Source: Mycolicibacter virginiensis (GTDB lineage: Bacteria > Actinomycetota > Actinomycetes > Mycobacteriales > Mycobacteriaceae). From it: a stretch of DNA of 64,000 bases. The stretch spans positions 310,001 to 374,000 of the forward strand of contig NZ_CP092430.2 of the NCBI RefSeq assembly GCF_022374935.2. Direction: 5' to 3'. The translations under genes were made by a program, and so were the position numbers. Of this stretch, positions 27,266 through 36,157 are shown piece after piece; within the stretch, counting starts at the first letter, position 1; each line of letters opens with the position of its first letter. The notes below the pieces were generated by a model that was not told the origin of the DNA, searched no databases, and saw nothing but the letters and a program-made list of their open reading frames with translations.

Positions 27266-28094
27266 CGTCGAAGTCGGTCGAAGACGAGACGTCGCGCCAC
27301 TGGGCCAACTCGGCTTGGACGTGGGCGAGCTTGCCCTCGACCGCGGCGATGGTGTCGTTGCCCAGCAGCAGACGCACCGGGGGACGCTGCGATTCGACTA
27401 CGTCGATGATGGCTGCTGCCGCCTTGACGGGGTCGCCGGGCTGGTCGTGGTTGCGCTCGCCCGCGGTGATGCGCATCTTGCCCGCGGGGCCGTCGGTGTA
27501 GTCGTCGATGGTGTGCTGTTGGATCTGCAAGCTGGACGAGTCGAGGAAGTCCGTGCGGAAGTAGCCGGGCTCGACCACCATCGCGTGGATTCCCAGTGGT
27601 TGCAGTTCGGCGTGCAGCGCCTCGGAGAGTGCTTCGACGGCGAACTTGGTGGATGCGTAGACGCCCCATCCCGGGGAGCTGACGAACCCACCCACCGACG
27701 AAATGTTGACGATGGTGCCGGACCGCTGCGCCCGCAGTATCGGTGTGACCGCGCGGGTGACGGTCAACAGGCCGAACACGTTGGTCTCGTAGACGGCGCG
27801 AACCTCGGCGTCGGTGGCCTCTTCGACGGCGCCCAGCAGTCCGCGGCCGGCGTTGTTGATCAGCACGTCGATGCGACCGAAGCGGTCCACTGCAGCCTGC
27901 GCGGCCTGGCGGGCTTGCGTCTCGTCGGTGACGTCCAGGGCTACGGCGAGCACGTTGGCGTTCTCGCCGAGCGCTTCGGTGACCGTTGCCGCGTCGCGCG
28001 CGGTCGCGACCACTTGGTGTCCGCGGTCCAGCAGGTCGCGTGCGATCTGCAGGCCGAACCCGCGGGAAGCTCCTGTAATGAACCAAACGCTCAA
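27255..28094 (-). CDS. Short-chain dehydrogenase/reductase (SDR)
   Basis: This 279-residue classical SDR has the NAD(P) motif TGASRGFG at about 7-14, NNAG near 85, the catalytic Ser in ISSVGG and YASTK with the catalytic Tyr and Lys. TTG 28094 is chosen because it places the Rossmann motif at the N-terminus and has GGAAGG eight bases upstream. A longer in-frame reading would run into the divergent LysR gene. The arrangement suggests an oxidoreductase whose substrate or product is sensed by the cotranscribed TetR. Confidence 0.88.
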   Translation of the reverse strand: MSVWFITGASRGFGLQIARDLLDRGHQVVATARDAATVTEALGENANVLAVALDVTDETQARQAAQAAVDRFGRIDVLINNAGRGLLGAVEEATDAEVRAVYETNVFGLLTVTRAVTPILRAQRSGTIVNISSVGGFVSSPGWGVYASTKFAVEALSEALHAELQPLGIHAMVVEPGYFRTDFLDSSSLQIQQHTIDDYTDGPAGKMRITAGERNHDQPGDPVKAAAAIIDVVESQRPPVRLLLGNDTIAAVEGKLAHVQAELAQWRDVSSSTDFDDVA

Positions 28095-28110
28095 TGTTCT
28101 CGCCCTTCCG

Positions 28111-28138
28111 TAACTGAACTGTACGTCCAGTTTAGTTA
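28111..28138. promoter_or_regulatory. Inverted-repeat operator upstream of the SDR-TetR operon
   Basis: TAACTGAACTG and CAGTTTAGTTA, separated by TACGTC, form an inverted repeat matching at 10 of 11 positions. It is 17 bases upstream of the SDR start. Size and symmetry suit a TetR dimer pair. It may also influence the divergent LysR gene. Confidence 0.65.
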
Positions 28139-28233
28139 ATGCGACCGGACGTTGCAAGATCTGAGTCGACGCCGCGAGATGTGCGGCTATATTCGCTGGT
28201 ATCGACATCAACACCCGCAAGCTGCGCCACTTC

Positions 28234-29133
28234 GTGGTGGTTGCCGAGGAGCTGCATTTCAGCCGCGCCGCCACCATCCTGTGTATGACCCAGCAGGCGC
28301 TTAGCCGGGAGATCAAGGAAATCGAGGCGTCGGCCGGTGCCAAACTGTTGGACCGCACGACGCGGAAAGTGACGCTCACCCCGGCCGGCGAGATCTTCCT
28401 GGCCGGGGCGCGGGAGATGCTGGCGACGCTGGACGCCACCACCACCGATATCGCACGGGCGGTCCGCGGACTGTCCGGGACGCTGCGGCTGGGTTTTGGC
28501 CCCGGTGGCGCACTGGAGTTGACCGGCCTGATCGTCGACGAGTTCCGTCGTTGCTATCCCGGCGTCGACGTCACCATGCGTGAGTTCCCGATTGGCGATC
28601 CGTCGGCCGGGCTGGCGTCGGGGGTCAGTGATGTGGCGCTGCTGCGGTTGCCGGTGAGCACCCCCGATATTGAGACGGAATCACTGTTCGTCGACCCGGT
28701 CGTCGCGATGGTGTCCGCCAACCATCGACTTGCCGCCTGCTCCTCGGTATCGGTGCGCGATCTCATCGACGAACCGATCACGGTCACCGACACCACCGAT
28801 GAGAGTCATCGTGCCTTCTGGTGTCTGGATGCCGTGCGCGAAGATGCGACCGCGGCCCGGCGCTTCCCGATCAACTCGGTCACCGAGGAGGCACAGCTGG
28901 TTCAGGCCGGGATGGCGGTCGCAATTACCAGTGCGGCAGTCACGGAGTACCTGCCGGCGCCGGGCGTGAGATGCCTGCCGATCGACGACTGGCCGGGATC
29001 TGTGGTGGCAGTCGCCTGGCTGCGCGATGAACCCAGCCCGCTGGTGGCGCGGTTCGTCGAAGTGGCTTGCGCCGTTCGCGACCGGGAGGCCGACGTGATA
29101 CGCGCAATCGAGGGCCGACTGGCGGGGCGCTGA
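28234..29133 (+). CDS. LysR-family transcriptional regulator
   Basis: This LysR regulator has a winged helix (FSRAATILCMTQQALSREIK) and a substrate-binding domain from about 90. It is 299 residues from GTG 28234. Protein similarity clearly continues upstream in the same frame to 28201 (IDINTRKLRHF, the usual LysR N-terminus), but no ATG, GTG or TTG precedes that part. The true start may be a rare codon (ATC 28201 or ATA 28189), or the start may have drifted. It diverges from the SDR operon. Confidence 0.82.
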   Translation: MVVAEELHFSRAATILCMTQQALSREIKEIEASAGAKLLDRTTRKVTLTPAGEIFLAGAREMLATLDATTTDIARAVRGLSGTLRLGFGPGGALELTGLIVDEFRRCYPGVDVTMREFPIGDPSAGLASGVSDVALLRLPVSTPDIETESLFVDPVVAMVSANHRLAACSSVSVRDLIDEPITVTDTTDESHRAFWCLDAVREDATAARRFPINSVTEEAQLVQAGMAVAITSAAVTEYLPAPGVRCLPIDDWPGSVVAVAWLRDEPSPLVARFVEVACAVRDREADVIRAIEGRLAGR

Positions 29134-29229
29134 TAGAGCGGGGCCGCGCCTTTGCTTCGCCAGGGTTCGTTCATCTGCCGTTGCATACGGAAAACATCGT
29201 TGACACATGACGCCGTTAGCGTTCGCGCT

Positions 29230-29730
29230 ATGAGAATCGCCGTCACCGCGGTATTGCTGGCTACTACGCTCACGGGGGTGGCTGTGCCGGCCACGGCCGC
29301 TGCGGCGTGCGGGGATATCGGCCAATCACTGTGTACCGGAGCCATTCCCACCGCTGATGAGGTGCTCGCCGCGATGGCCGAGCTGACCGACCCGAACATC
29401 CCGGCGGCGAACAAGTCCAACATCGTCGCTCCCGGCTTCACCCCCGAGGAAGCCCAGACCATCGACGAGCGCCTGCGCGAGACCCAAGAGGCCGGACTGT
29501 TGCCCTACCACTTCGTGGTGTCCGACATTCAGCCCGCGCCGAACAATTCCGCCGGAGCGACGGTCACCTCCGTGGGGGGCTTTCATGAAGAGAGCGCGCC
29601 CGAGCCCATCGGGCTGATCAACCAGGGTGGGCATTGGTTGATCGCTCACGACACCGCAGTTACCGCGCTGGAGCATTTCTGGCACAACGCCAACCGGCCG
29701 TTTGTGCCCATCGTGCCGTGGGTTAAGTGA
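29230..29730 (+). CDS. Secreted MTB12/CFP-2-like protein
   Basis: This 166-residue exported protein has a signal peptide (MRIAVTAVLLATTLTGVAVP to ATA). The mature part matches the pattern of the M. tuberculosis low-molecular-weight antigen MTB12: ELTDPNIPAANKSNIV, LPYHFVVSDIQPAP and LINQGGHWLIAHD. Its function is unknown; it is a culture-filtrate type protein. ATG 29230 is chosen because it starts the signal peptide; an upstream TTG would add 26 odd residues. Confidence 0.8.
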   Translation: MRIAVTAVLLATTLTGVAVPATAAAACGDIGQSLCTGAIPTADEVLAAMAELTDPNIPAANKSNIVAPGFTPEEAQTIDERLRETQEAGLLPYHFVVSDIQPAPNNSAGATVTSVGGFHEESAPEPIGLINQGGHWLIAHDTAVTALEHFWHNANRPFVPIVPWVK

Positions 29731-29768
29731 GCGGGTCTCCCCAGCAGGTCGGCACTGGTCAAACGTGG

Positions 29769-29839
29769 AGCCGATGACGGGAATCGAACCCGCGTATTCA
29801 GCTTGGGAAGCTGATGTTCTGCCATTGAACTACATCGGC
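29769..29839 (-). tRNA. tRNA-Gly (anticodon CCC)
   Basis: Read on the minus strand, it folds with acceptor GCCGATG/CATCGGC, anticodon stem TCAGC/GCTGA around the loop TTCCCAA, and T-arm GCGGG-TTCGATT-CCCGT. The discriminator base is T, and CCA follows directly in the genome (29768-29766). The gene lies between the MTB12-like gene and dcd. Confidence 0.93.
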
Positions 29840-29999
29840 ACTGGTGCGCTAGCAGGCTAGCATCCGGGCCCCCACGCGCTCCGCGAGTGTGCGGAATCGT
29901 CGGCCGAACCGCCGAGAACCGAATCAAACCGCGCACTCGGTGGCCACCACGGGCTTGGTCATCCGGCCCAGCCCGCGGGCCGGGCGATACGCTCGTGCC

Positions 30000-30572
30000 G
30001 TGCTGCTCTCCGATCGCGATCTGCGGGCCGAAATCGCTGCTGGCCGGCTGGGCATCGACCCGTTCGACGACGCGCTGGTACAGCCGTCCAGCGTGGACGT
30101 CCGCCTCGACAGCCTGTTCCGGGTGTTTAACAACACCCGCTACACCCACATCGACCCCGCCAAACAGCAAGACGAGCTGACCACGCTGGTTGAACCCAAA
30201 CCCGGCGAGCCGTTCGTGCTGCATCCCGGTGAGTTCGTGCTGGGCTCCACGCTGGAGTGCTGCACCCTGCCGGAGGATCTGGCCGGCCGGCTGGAGGGCA
30301 AGTCGAGTCTGGGCCGACTGGGCCTGTTGACCCACTCCACCGCGGGTTTCATCGACCCGGGCTTCTCCGGGCACATCACGTTGGAGCTGTCCAACGTGGC
30401 GAATCTGCCGATCACGTTGTGGCCGGGGATGAAGATCGGTCAGCTGTGTCTGCTGCGATTGACCAGTCCAGCGGAGCACCCTTACGGCAGTACGCGCGTA
30501 GGGTCGAAATATCAGGGCCAGCGCGGGCCGACGCCGTCCCGCTCGTACCAGAACTTCATCAAGTCCGGTTAG
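30000..30572 (+). CDS. dcd: dCTP deaminase, dUMP-forming (Dcd)
   Basis: This 190-residue enzyme has the same length as the M. tuberculosis protein. It deaminates dCTP and, in mycobacteria, also cleaves the dUTP formed, giving dUMP for thymidylate synthesis. Motifs seen are [23 protein letters not shown], the active-site loop [19 protein letters not shown] and the C-terminal [13 protein letters not shown] lid. GTG 30000 is chosen because it gives the family's MLLSDRDL N-terminus. Confidence 0.95.
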   Translation: MLLSDRDLRAEIAAGRLGIDPFDDALVQPSSVDVRLDSLFRVFNNTRYTHIDPAKQQDELTTLVEPKPGEPFVLHPGEFVLGSTLECCTLPEDLAGRLEGKSSLGRLGLLTHSTAGFIDPGFSGHITLELSNVANLPITLWPGMKIGQLCLLRLTSPAEHPYGSTRVGSKYQGQRGPTPSRSYQNFIKSG

Positions 30573-30681
30573 CCCTCGGACCTGACGGCCGCCCTGCGGC
30601 TGCGATGAAGCCGGTATCGGCCAGCCCTGGTGGGGGTTCGGCCCACATGCCTGGCCGATAAGCAGTAACAGGGGAGGTTTC

Positions 30682-32154
30682 GTGGAGATCGTTCTTGGGG
30701 TGTCGGTGGCACCCTCGGCGGTCCGCATGGTGTTGGTGGAAGGCGAGAACGCCGACGGGGTCACCGTGGAGCACGACGACTTCGACGTCGTCGACGGCGC
30801 GCAAACCGCTCCGGAGCGGGTGGTGTCGGCGATCCTGGGCACTCGCGAGGGCGCCCGTGAGGGCGGCTATGAGCTCAGCTCCACCGGCGTGACTTGGAGT
30901 GATCCGGCCGAAGCGAACGCGCTGCGCGAGGCGCTGGCCGGCCGCAAGGTCGAGAACGTGATGCTGGTGTCGGCGTTTCTTGCCGCGGCGGCGCTGGCCC
31001 AGTCGGTGGGAAGTGCGACGCGCTACGCCCGGACGGCTCTGCTGTTCGTCGAGCCGGAAGCCGCCACCTTGGCTGTCGTGAACTCTGACGACGGCTCGAT
31101 CACCGAGATTCACCGCCAGTCGCTGTCGAACGACGATGAGCGTGCGGTCGGCGAGATCACCGAGTTGGCCGCCGGTGCGCAACGGCTGGAGTCGAACCCC
31201 GATGCCCTGTTCGTGGTGGGTTCGGGCGTCAACGTGGCGATGATCAAACCGGAGTTGGACAAGGCCACTCCGCTGCCGGTGAGCGTGCCGGAGGAACCGG
31301 ACATGGCGTTGGCCCGCGGCGCGGCGCTGGCCAGCGCGCATGCCCCGCTGTTCTCGTCTTCTACCCGGGCAGTGGCCTGGGCGCAGGACCCGGGCACCGG
31401 TGAGCTGGGTCCGGCACTGGCCAGTGCCGGATACGCCTACATCGCGCCCGGCGGCGTCGACTATGACGAGGTGGACTACAACGCCACCAGTGACAACGAG
31501 CCGCTGGCCTACAGCGCGCTTCCGGACAGCGGCGTGGTTCTGGGCGGCGCGCTTCCGGATCTCGCCGACGATCCCGAACTCGTCGACTCTCGGATGCTCG
31601 ACTTCAGCACCGGTATCCAGCCGCGGGAGCGCAAGCCGATGCTGGTCACCGGCGGGGTCGCGGCGCTGTTCGTGATCGGGGTGCTGGGCTTGGCGGTCGC
31701 GTTGGCCATCGGCATGCGGGCGGCCAATCAGCACCGACCCGACGTGCGGGCCAACGTCGTCACCCAAAAGGCACCGCCGCCGGCCGCCGTCGTCACGCCC
31801 GCACCTGCGCCTCCGCAGGCTCCGCCTGCTCCGGCCGGCGAACCGGCTCCGCCGCGGGCTCCCGCTCCAGCCCCAGTGCCCGAGGCTCCGGCTCCAGCAG
31901 CCCCCGCACCGGTGGCACCGCCTCCGCCACCTCCGGCACTCCCGCCGCCACCGCTTCCCAACCTCGGGATTCCGGGTCTGCCCGGCGGTCCGCCGCTGTT
32001 CGGCCCGCCCCGGGGCGGGTGGGGCCGCGGCGATGACGACTGGGGGCCCGGCGGTGGTCATGGCCGCGGGGGCGGTCATGGCGGTGGTCACGGTGGCGGT
32101 CATGGCCGCGGCGGTGGCGGGTTCCCGTTCAAGATCCCCGGCCTTCCGTTCTGA
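30682..32154 (+). CDS. Hsp70-like membrane-anchored proline-rich protein (Rv0312-like), copy 1
   Basis: This 490-residue protein has an N-terminal region (1-215) resembling an actin/Hsp70-fold nucleotide-binding domain (EIVLGVSVAPSAVRMVLVEG, LFVVGSGVNVAMIKPELD). A linker and one membrane helix (GGVAALFVIGVLGLAVALAI, about 325-345) follow, then a Pro/Ala-rich outer part and a Gly/His-rich end with several GHGGGHG units. The GTG start has GGGGAGG upstream. It is followed by a paralogue at 32222. A cell-envelope role is inferred; the His-rich tail might bind metal. Confidence 0.8.
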   Translation: MEIVLGVSVAPSAVRMVLVEGENADGVTVEHDDFDVVDGAQTAPERVVSAILGTREGAREGGYELSSTGVTWSDPAEANALREALAGRKVENVMLVSAFLAAAALAQSVGSATRYARTALLFVEPEAATLAVVNSDDGSITEIHRQSLSNDDERAVGEITELAAGAQRLESNPDALFVVGSGVNVAMIKPELDKATPLPVSVPEEPDMALARGAALASAHAPLFSSSTRAVAWAQDPGTGELGPALASAGYAYIAPGGVDYDEVDYNATSDNEPLAYSALPDSGVVLGGALPDLADDPELVDSRMLDFSTGIQPRERKPMLVTGGVAALFVIGVLGLAVALAIGMRAANQHRPDVRANVVTQKAPPPAAVVTPAPAPPQAPPAPAGEPAPPRAPAPAPVPEAPAPAAPAPVAPPPPPPALPPPPLPNLGIPGLPGGPPLFGPPRGGWGRGDDDWGPGGGHGRGGGHGGGHGGGHGRGGGGFPFKIPGLPF

Positions 32155-32221
32155 GTGGGCACGCGCATCCAACAGTCGTAAGATGGGCTAATAATTCGCC
32201 GGCCCTAGTGGAGGAGGTGCG

Positions 32222-34027
32222 GTGGACATCGTTCTGGGGGTCTCGATGGCACCGCCATCGGTACGCATGGTGCTCGTCGAGGGGGAGCGCGCCGGTGGCG
32301 TGACCGTCGACGAAGACGGATTCGAGGTGGACGCCGACGAGCTCGCGTTCCCCGACCAGGTCGTATCGGCCATCCTGGGCACTCAGGAAAGTGCACGGGA
32401 GAGCGGCTACCGGCTGGCCTCGACCGGGGTGACCGTCGCCAATCAACTGCAAGCCGGCCAGCTGCGTGATGCGCTGGCCGGTCACCGGGTCGAGAACGTG
32501 ATGTTGGTGTCGGCGTTCTTGGCCGCGGCCGCGCTGGCGCAGACGGTGGGCGGGTCGGTCGGCTACGAGCGGACCGCGCTGATGTTCATCGAGCCGGACG
32601 GGGCGACCCTGGCGGTTGTCGACTCGTCGGACGGCTCGATCGCCGAGGTGCAGCGGGTGGCGCTGCCCTCCGATGACACCGCCGCGGTGGGCGCGTTGAC
32701 CCGGCTGGCCGCCGAGGCGGGCCGGCTGTCGTCGCGACCCGACGGTTTGTTCGTGGTCGGTTCTGGAGTCAACGTCGGCATGGTCAAGCCCGAGCTGGAC
32801 GCGGCGAGTGCCATCCCGGTCAGTGTGCCCGAGGAGCCCGAGACCGCGCTGGCGCGGGGCGCGGCGCTGGCCAGTGCCCACGCGCCGCTGTTCGACTCCT
32901 CGACGTCAGCCCTGGCGTGGGCCCGTGACCCAGGCACCGGCGTGATCGACCCGGACCTGGTCGCGCTCGGTTACGCCTACCAGGCTGACTATGACGCGAC
33001 CAGTGGCGAGTACGCGCTGGCCTACAGTGCGGTTCGCGACGACACCACCGACAGCGGCTACCTGAAGCTGGTCGACGTTGACGGCTATGACGGCGCTGTC
33101 ATCGAGGACGACGACGGCTACTCACCGGGTTCCGGTGCGCACCAATTCGACGACGGCAGGGCGGTTCAGCGCCGTCGGCCCTTCCTGCTGGCCGGCAGCG
33201 GCTTGGCGGCGTTCTTCGTCGTCGGGGTCTCCAGCCTGGTAGTGGCGCTGGCGGTCAGCATCCGGCCCACCGCCGCAGACCATCCGCCGCCCACCGGGCA
33301 TATCGTGGTCCCCACCCAGCAAGCCCCGGCCCCGGCGCCTGTCCCGGAAGCTGCGCCGCCACCGGCCCCCGCGCCGCCACCGGCGGCCCCGCCCGTCACT
33401 GAGGTCCCGGTGGCGCGGCCGGCGCCGGCCGCGCCAGCTCCTGCACCGGCTCCGGCGGCACCGGCCCCCGCCCCGGCAGCTCCGGCTCCCGCGCCGGTGG
33501 CCCCGGTGCCGATACCGATTCCGGTGCCCATCCAAGTGCCCGCGCCGGTCGAGGCCCCGGCCCCGGCTGCACCGGTCCCCGCGCCACCTCCGATCCAGCA
33601 ACCCGAGCTACCGCCGATCTTCCGGCCGCCGTCCAACGACGGAGGCAACCCGTCCTGGCTGCCGGGCAACAACAACGGCGGCGGCAAGAAGGGTGGCAAC
33701 CCGTCTTGGTTGCCTGACAACGATGGTGGCGGCAAGAAGGGTGGCAATCCGTCTTGGCTGCCCGACAACGATGGTGGCGGTAAGAAGGGCGGCAATCCGT
33801 CTTGGTTGCCTGACAACGATGGTGGCGGCAAGAAGGGCGGCAACCCCTCCCCGTGGCTGCCAGGCGTCGGCAGCAACGGCGGCGGCGGAAACCCGTGGTT
33901 CCCGGGCCTCGGCGGCGGCGGCGGTGGCGGCGGCAAAGGCAACGGTGGCGGTGGCGGCGGTTCCTGGTTTCCGGGCCTCGGCGGCGGTGGTGGCGGTGGC
34001 GGCGGCAAGGGTGGTTGGCCTTTCTGA
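32222..34027 (+). CDS. Hsp70-like membrane-anchored proline-rich protein, copy 2 with WLP repeats
   Basis: This 601-residue paralogue of the previous gene has the same Hsp70-like N-terminal domain (DIVLGVSMAPPSVRMVLVEG) and membrane helix (LLAGSGLAAFFVVGVSSLVV, about 320-340). A long Ala/Pro region follows. The C-terminus has four 16-residue repeats of the type GGNPSWLPDNDGGGKK, then W-[LF]-PG blocks within poly-Gly. The GTG start has GGAGGAGG upstream. Length and layout resemble M. tuberculosis Rv0312. Confidence 0.8.
   Translation: MDIVLGVSMAPPSVRMVLVEGERAGGVTVDEDGFEVDADELAFPDQVVSAILGTQESARESGYRLASTGVTVANQLQAGQLRDALAGHRVENVMLVSAFLAAAALAQTVGGSVGYERTALMFIEPDGATLAVVDSSDGSIAEVQRVALPSDDTAAVGALTRLAAEAGRLSSRPDGLFVVGSGVNVGMVKPELDAASAIPVSVPEEPETALARGAALASAHAPLFDSSTSALAWARDPGTGVIDPDLVALGYAYQADYDATSGEYALAYSAVRDDTTDSGYLKLVDVDGYDGAVIEDDDGYSPGSGAHQFDDGRAVQRRRPFLLAGSGLAAFFVVGVSSLVVALAVSIRPTAADHPPPTGHIVVPTQQAPAPAPVPEAAPPPAPAPPPAAPPVTEVPVARPAPAAPAPAPAPAAPAPAPAAPAPAPVAPVPIPIPVPIQVPAPVEAPAPAAPVPAPPPIQQPELPPIFRPPSNDGGNPSWLPGNNNGGGKKGGNPSWLPDNDGGGKKGGNPSWLPDNDGGGKKGGNPSWLPDNDGGGKKGGNPSPWLPGVGSNGGGGNPWFPGLGGGGGGGGKGNGGGGGGSWFPGLGGGGGGGGGKGGWPF
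33644..33835 (+). repeat. 48-base coding repeats (GGNPSWLPDNDGGGKK)
   Basis: Four in-frame units lie at 33644-33691 (diverged), 33692-33739, 33740-33787 and 33788-33835. The last three encode identical peptides but differ at a few silent bases. A partial fifth unit follows with an extra Pro. Confidence 0.88.
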
Positions 34028-34056
34028 GCCCGCCCAGAATCCACTAGCCTGACCGC

Positions 34057-34827
34057 GTGGACTACGCCGCAGCATTGCTCGATGAGACGCGCGCGTTCGG
34101 GGAGCTGATCCGCACAGGTGATCTAGCATTGGCGGTCCCGAGCTGCCCGGAGTGGAACCTCGGCCAACTGTTCCGCCATGTCGGACGCGGAAACCGTTGG
34201 GCCGCACAAATCATCGCCGACCGCCTGGACCGTCCGCTGGATCCACGCGACGTCGTCGACGGCAAGCCTCCCGCCGAAACGGACGCAGCGATCGACTGGC
34301 TGCACGATGGTGCCCAGCGTGTGCTGGACGCGGTCGCCCAGAGCGGGTCGGATACGCCGGCCTGGACATTTCTGGGGCCGCGTCCGTCCTCGTGGTGGGT
34401 GCGCCGCCGGCTGCACGAGGCGACGGTCCACCGCGCTGACGCCGTGCAGGCGCTCAGCGGCGGGTTGGCCGACTTCAACCTGTCGGCGGAGCTGGCTGCC
34501 GACGGGCTCGAGGAGTGGCTTGACCTGGTCATTCCCCGGTTTGGCAGCGACGGCTACGGGCTGCCGCTCACCGACGGCCACAGCGTGCACCTGCACGCCA
34601 CCGATGACGGCCTCGGGACGGCGGGGGAGTGGACGATCAGCCGTCCTGCCGGCGCCGACAAGCTGACCTGGTCGCATGAGCACGGCAAGGGGTCGGTGGC
34701 GCTGCGTGGTTCGGCTCGCGATCTGTTTCTCACCCTGATGCGCCGGGTAGCCGTGGCCGATACCGACATAGCGGTCTTCGGCGACGCCACGGTGTGGCAG
34801 GACTGGGTCGACCACACCGCCTTCTGA
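34057..34827 (+). CDS. Mycothiol-dependent maleylpyruvate isomerase-family protein, Rv0332-like
   Basis: This 256-residue protein has an N-terminal DinB-like four-helix domain (SCPEWNLGQLFRHVGRGNRW) and HEATVHRADAVQAL, which bears the family's metal-binding His residues, then a small C-terminal domain. Such proteins bind a metal and often mycothiol. Length and the next two genes reproduce the Rv0332-Rv0333-rmlA order. Substrate is unknown. Confidence 0.82.
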   Translation: MDYAAALLDETRAFGELIRTGDLALAVPSCPEWNLGQLFRHVGRGNRWAAQIIADRLDRPLDPRDVVDGKPPAETDAAIDWLHDGAQRVLDAVAQSGSDTPAWTFLGPRPSSWWVRRRLHEATVHRADAVQALSGGLADFNLSAELAADGLEEWLDLVIPRFGSDGYGLPLTDGHSVHLHATDDGLGTAGEWTISRPAGADKLTWSHEHGKGSVALRGSARDLFLTLMRRVAVADTDIAVFGDATVWQDWVDHTAF

Positions 34828-34849
34828 TCGGGCGGTAGTTTTGGCGAGC

Positions 34850-35209
34850 ATGAGCACATCGGAGATCGCAACGGTCCTCGCCTGGCACGACGCCTTGGCC
34901 GCCGGTGATCTGGACACCCTGGAAAAGCTGTCCAGTGACGACATCGAGGTGGCCGACGCCGGCGGCGCCGGGCAGGGCCATCAGGCATTGCGCGGGTGGG
35001 CCGCGTCGGCACAGGTGAGCGCCGGAATCGGCCGGATGTATGTGCACGACGGTGTGGTGGTGGCTGAACTGATCCCCGCGGGACCGGGTGCAGCCCAGGC
35101 GGTCGCCTTCCGGGTGGTACACGATCGCGTCACCGCGGTGTTCCGCCACGACGATCTGGACCACGCCCTGGCCGCCACCGACCTCTCCGAAGCCGATCAG
35201 GTCGACTAG
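34850..35209 (+). CDS. SnoaL/NTF2-like protein, Rv0333-like
   Basis: This 119-residue cone-fold protein has WHDALAAGDLDTLEKLSSDD at its start, typical of SnoaL-like domains, and three beta-type segments. No catalytic residues can be assigned with confidence. ATG 34850 is preferred to the TTG at 34841. It lies 22 bases after the Rv0332-like gene and 73 before rmlA. Confidence 0.78.
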   Translation: MSTSEIATVLAWHDALAAGDLDTLEKLSSDDIEVADAGGAGQGHQALRGWAASAQVSAGIGRMYVHDGVVVAELIPAGPGAAQAVAFRVVHDRVTAVFRHDDLDHALAATDLSEADQVD

Positions 35210-35282
35210 CCCGCTGTGTTGAAGACGGCGACCCGCTGCGCCCGGCTCCGCCGCGCTTGCGATCGCCGTTAGGCTAAGCGGC

Positions 35283-36149
35283 ATGCGCGGGATCATCCTG
35301 GCCGGTGGCTCCGGCACCCGCCTGCATCCGATCACCATGGGCGTCAGCAAGCAGCTGTTGCCGGTGTACGACAAGCCATTGGTCTACTACCCGCTGTGCA
35401 CGCTGATGTTGGCGGGGATTCGGGAAATCCAGGTGATCACCACCGGCCACGACGCGCCTGCCTTCCAGCGGCTGCTGGGCGACGGCAGCGCATTCGGAGT
35501 CGACATCAGCTACGCCATCCAGGAGCAGCCCGACGGTTTGGCGCGCGCGTTCGTGATCGGCGCCGACCACATCGGCACCGACTCTGTCGCGTTGGTGTTG
35601 GGAGACAACATTTTCTACGGCGCGGGTTTGGGGACCAGTCTGCGCCGGCACCAATCCCTTTCCGGTGCGGTTATCTTCGCGTACTGGATGGCCGACCCCT
35701 CGGCCTACGGTGTGGTCGAGTTCGATGCGAGCGGGTCTGCGGTATCGGTGGTGGAGAAGCCGAGCGCACCTAGATCGCGCTATGCGATACCGGGGCTGTA
35801 TTTCTATGACAACGACGTCGTCGAGATCGCCAGGGGCCTCAAGCCTTCCGCGCGCGGCGAGTACGAGATCACCGACATCAACCAGACCTACCTCGATCAG
35901 GGCCGGCTCACGGTCGAGACGCTGGCGCGGGGCACCGCATGGCTGGACACCGGGACTTTTGACTCGCTGCTGGACGCCGGTGATTACGTCCGCACTGTCG
36001 AACGCCGCCAGGGCCTCAAGATCGGTGTTCCCGAAGAAGTGGCCTGGCGGATGGGTTTCATCGACGACGCCGCACTCGCCGAGCGTGCTGCGGGGCTGTG
36101 CAAGTCCGGCTACGGCGACTACCTGATGGGGCTGTTGGATCGTCGGTGA
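35283..36149 (+). CDS. rmlA: Glucose-1-phosphate thymidylyltransferase RmlA
   Basis: This 288-residue protein catalyses dTTP + glucose-1-phosphate to dTDP-glucose, the first step to dTDP-rhamnose, which links arabinogalactan to peptidoglycan. The nucleotide-binding signature [11 protein letters not shown] is at 8-18; [18 protein letters not shown] and EVAWRMGFI follow in the expected order. It is soluble, essential in related species and complete here. Confidence 0.96.
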   Translation: MRGIILAGGSGTRLHPITMGVSKQLLPVYDKPLVYYPLCTLMLAGIREIQVITTGHDAPAFQRLLGDGSAFGVDISYAIQEQPDGLARAFVIGADHIGTDSVALVLGDNIFYGAGLGTSLRRHQSLSGAVIFAYWMADPSAYGVVEFDASGSAVSVVEKPSAPRSRYAIPGLYFYDNDVVEIARGLKPSARGEYEITDINQTYLDQGRLTVETLARGTAWLDTGTFDSLLDAGDYVRTVERRQGLKIGVPEEVAWRMGFIDDAALAERAAGLCKSGYGDYLMGLLDRR

Positions 36150-36157
36150 CGGGTGGC

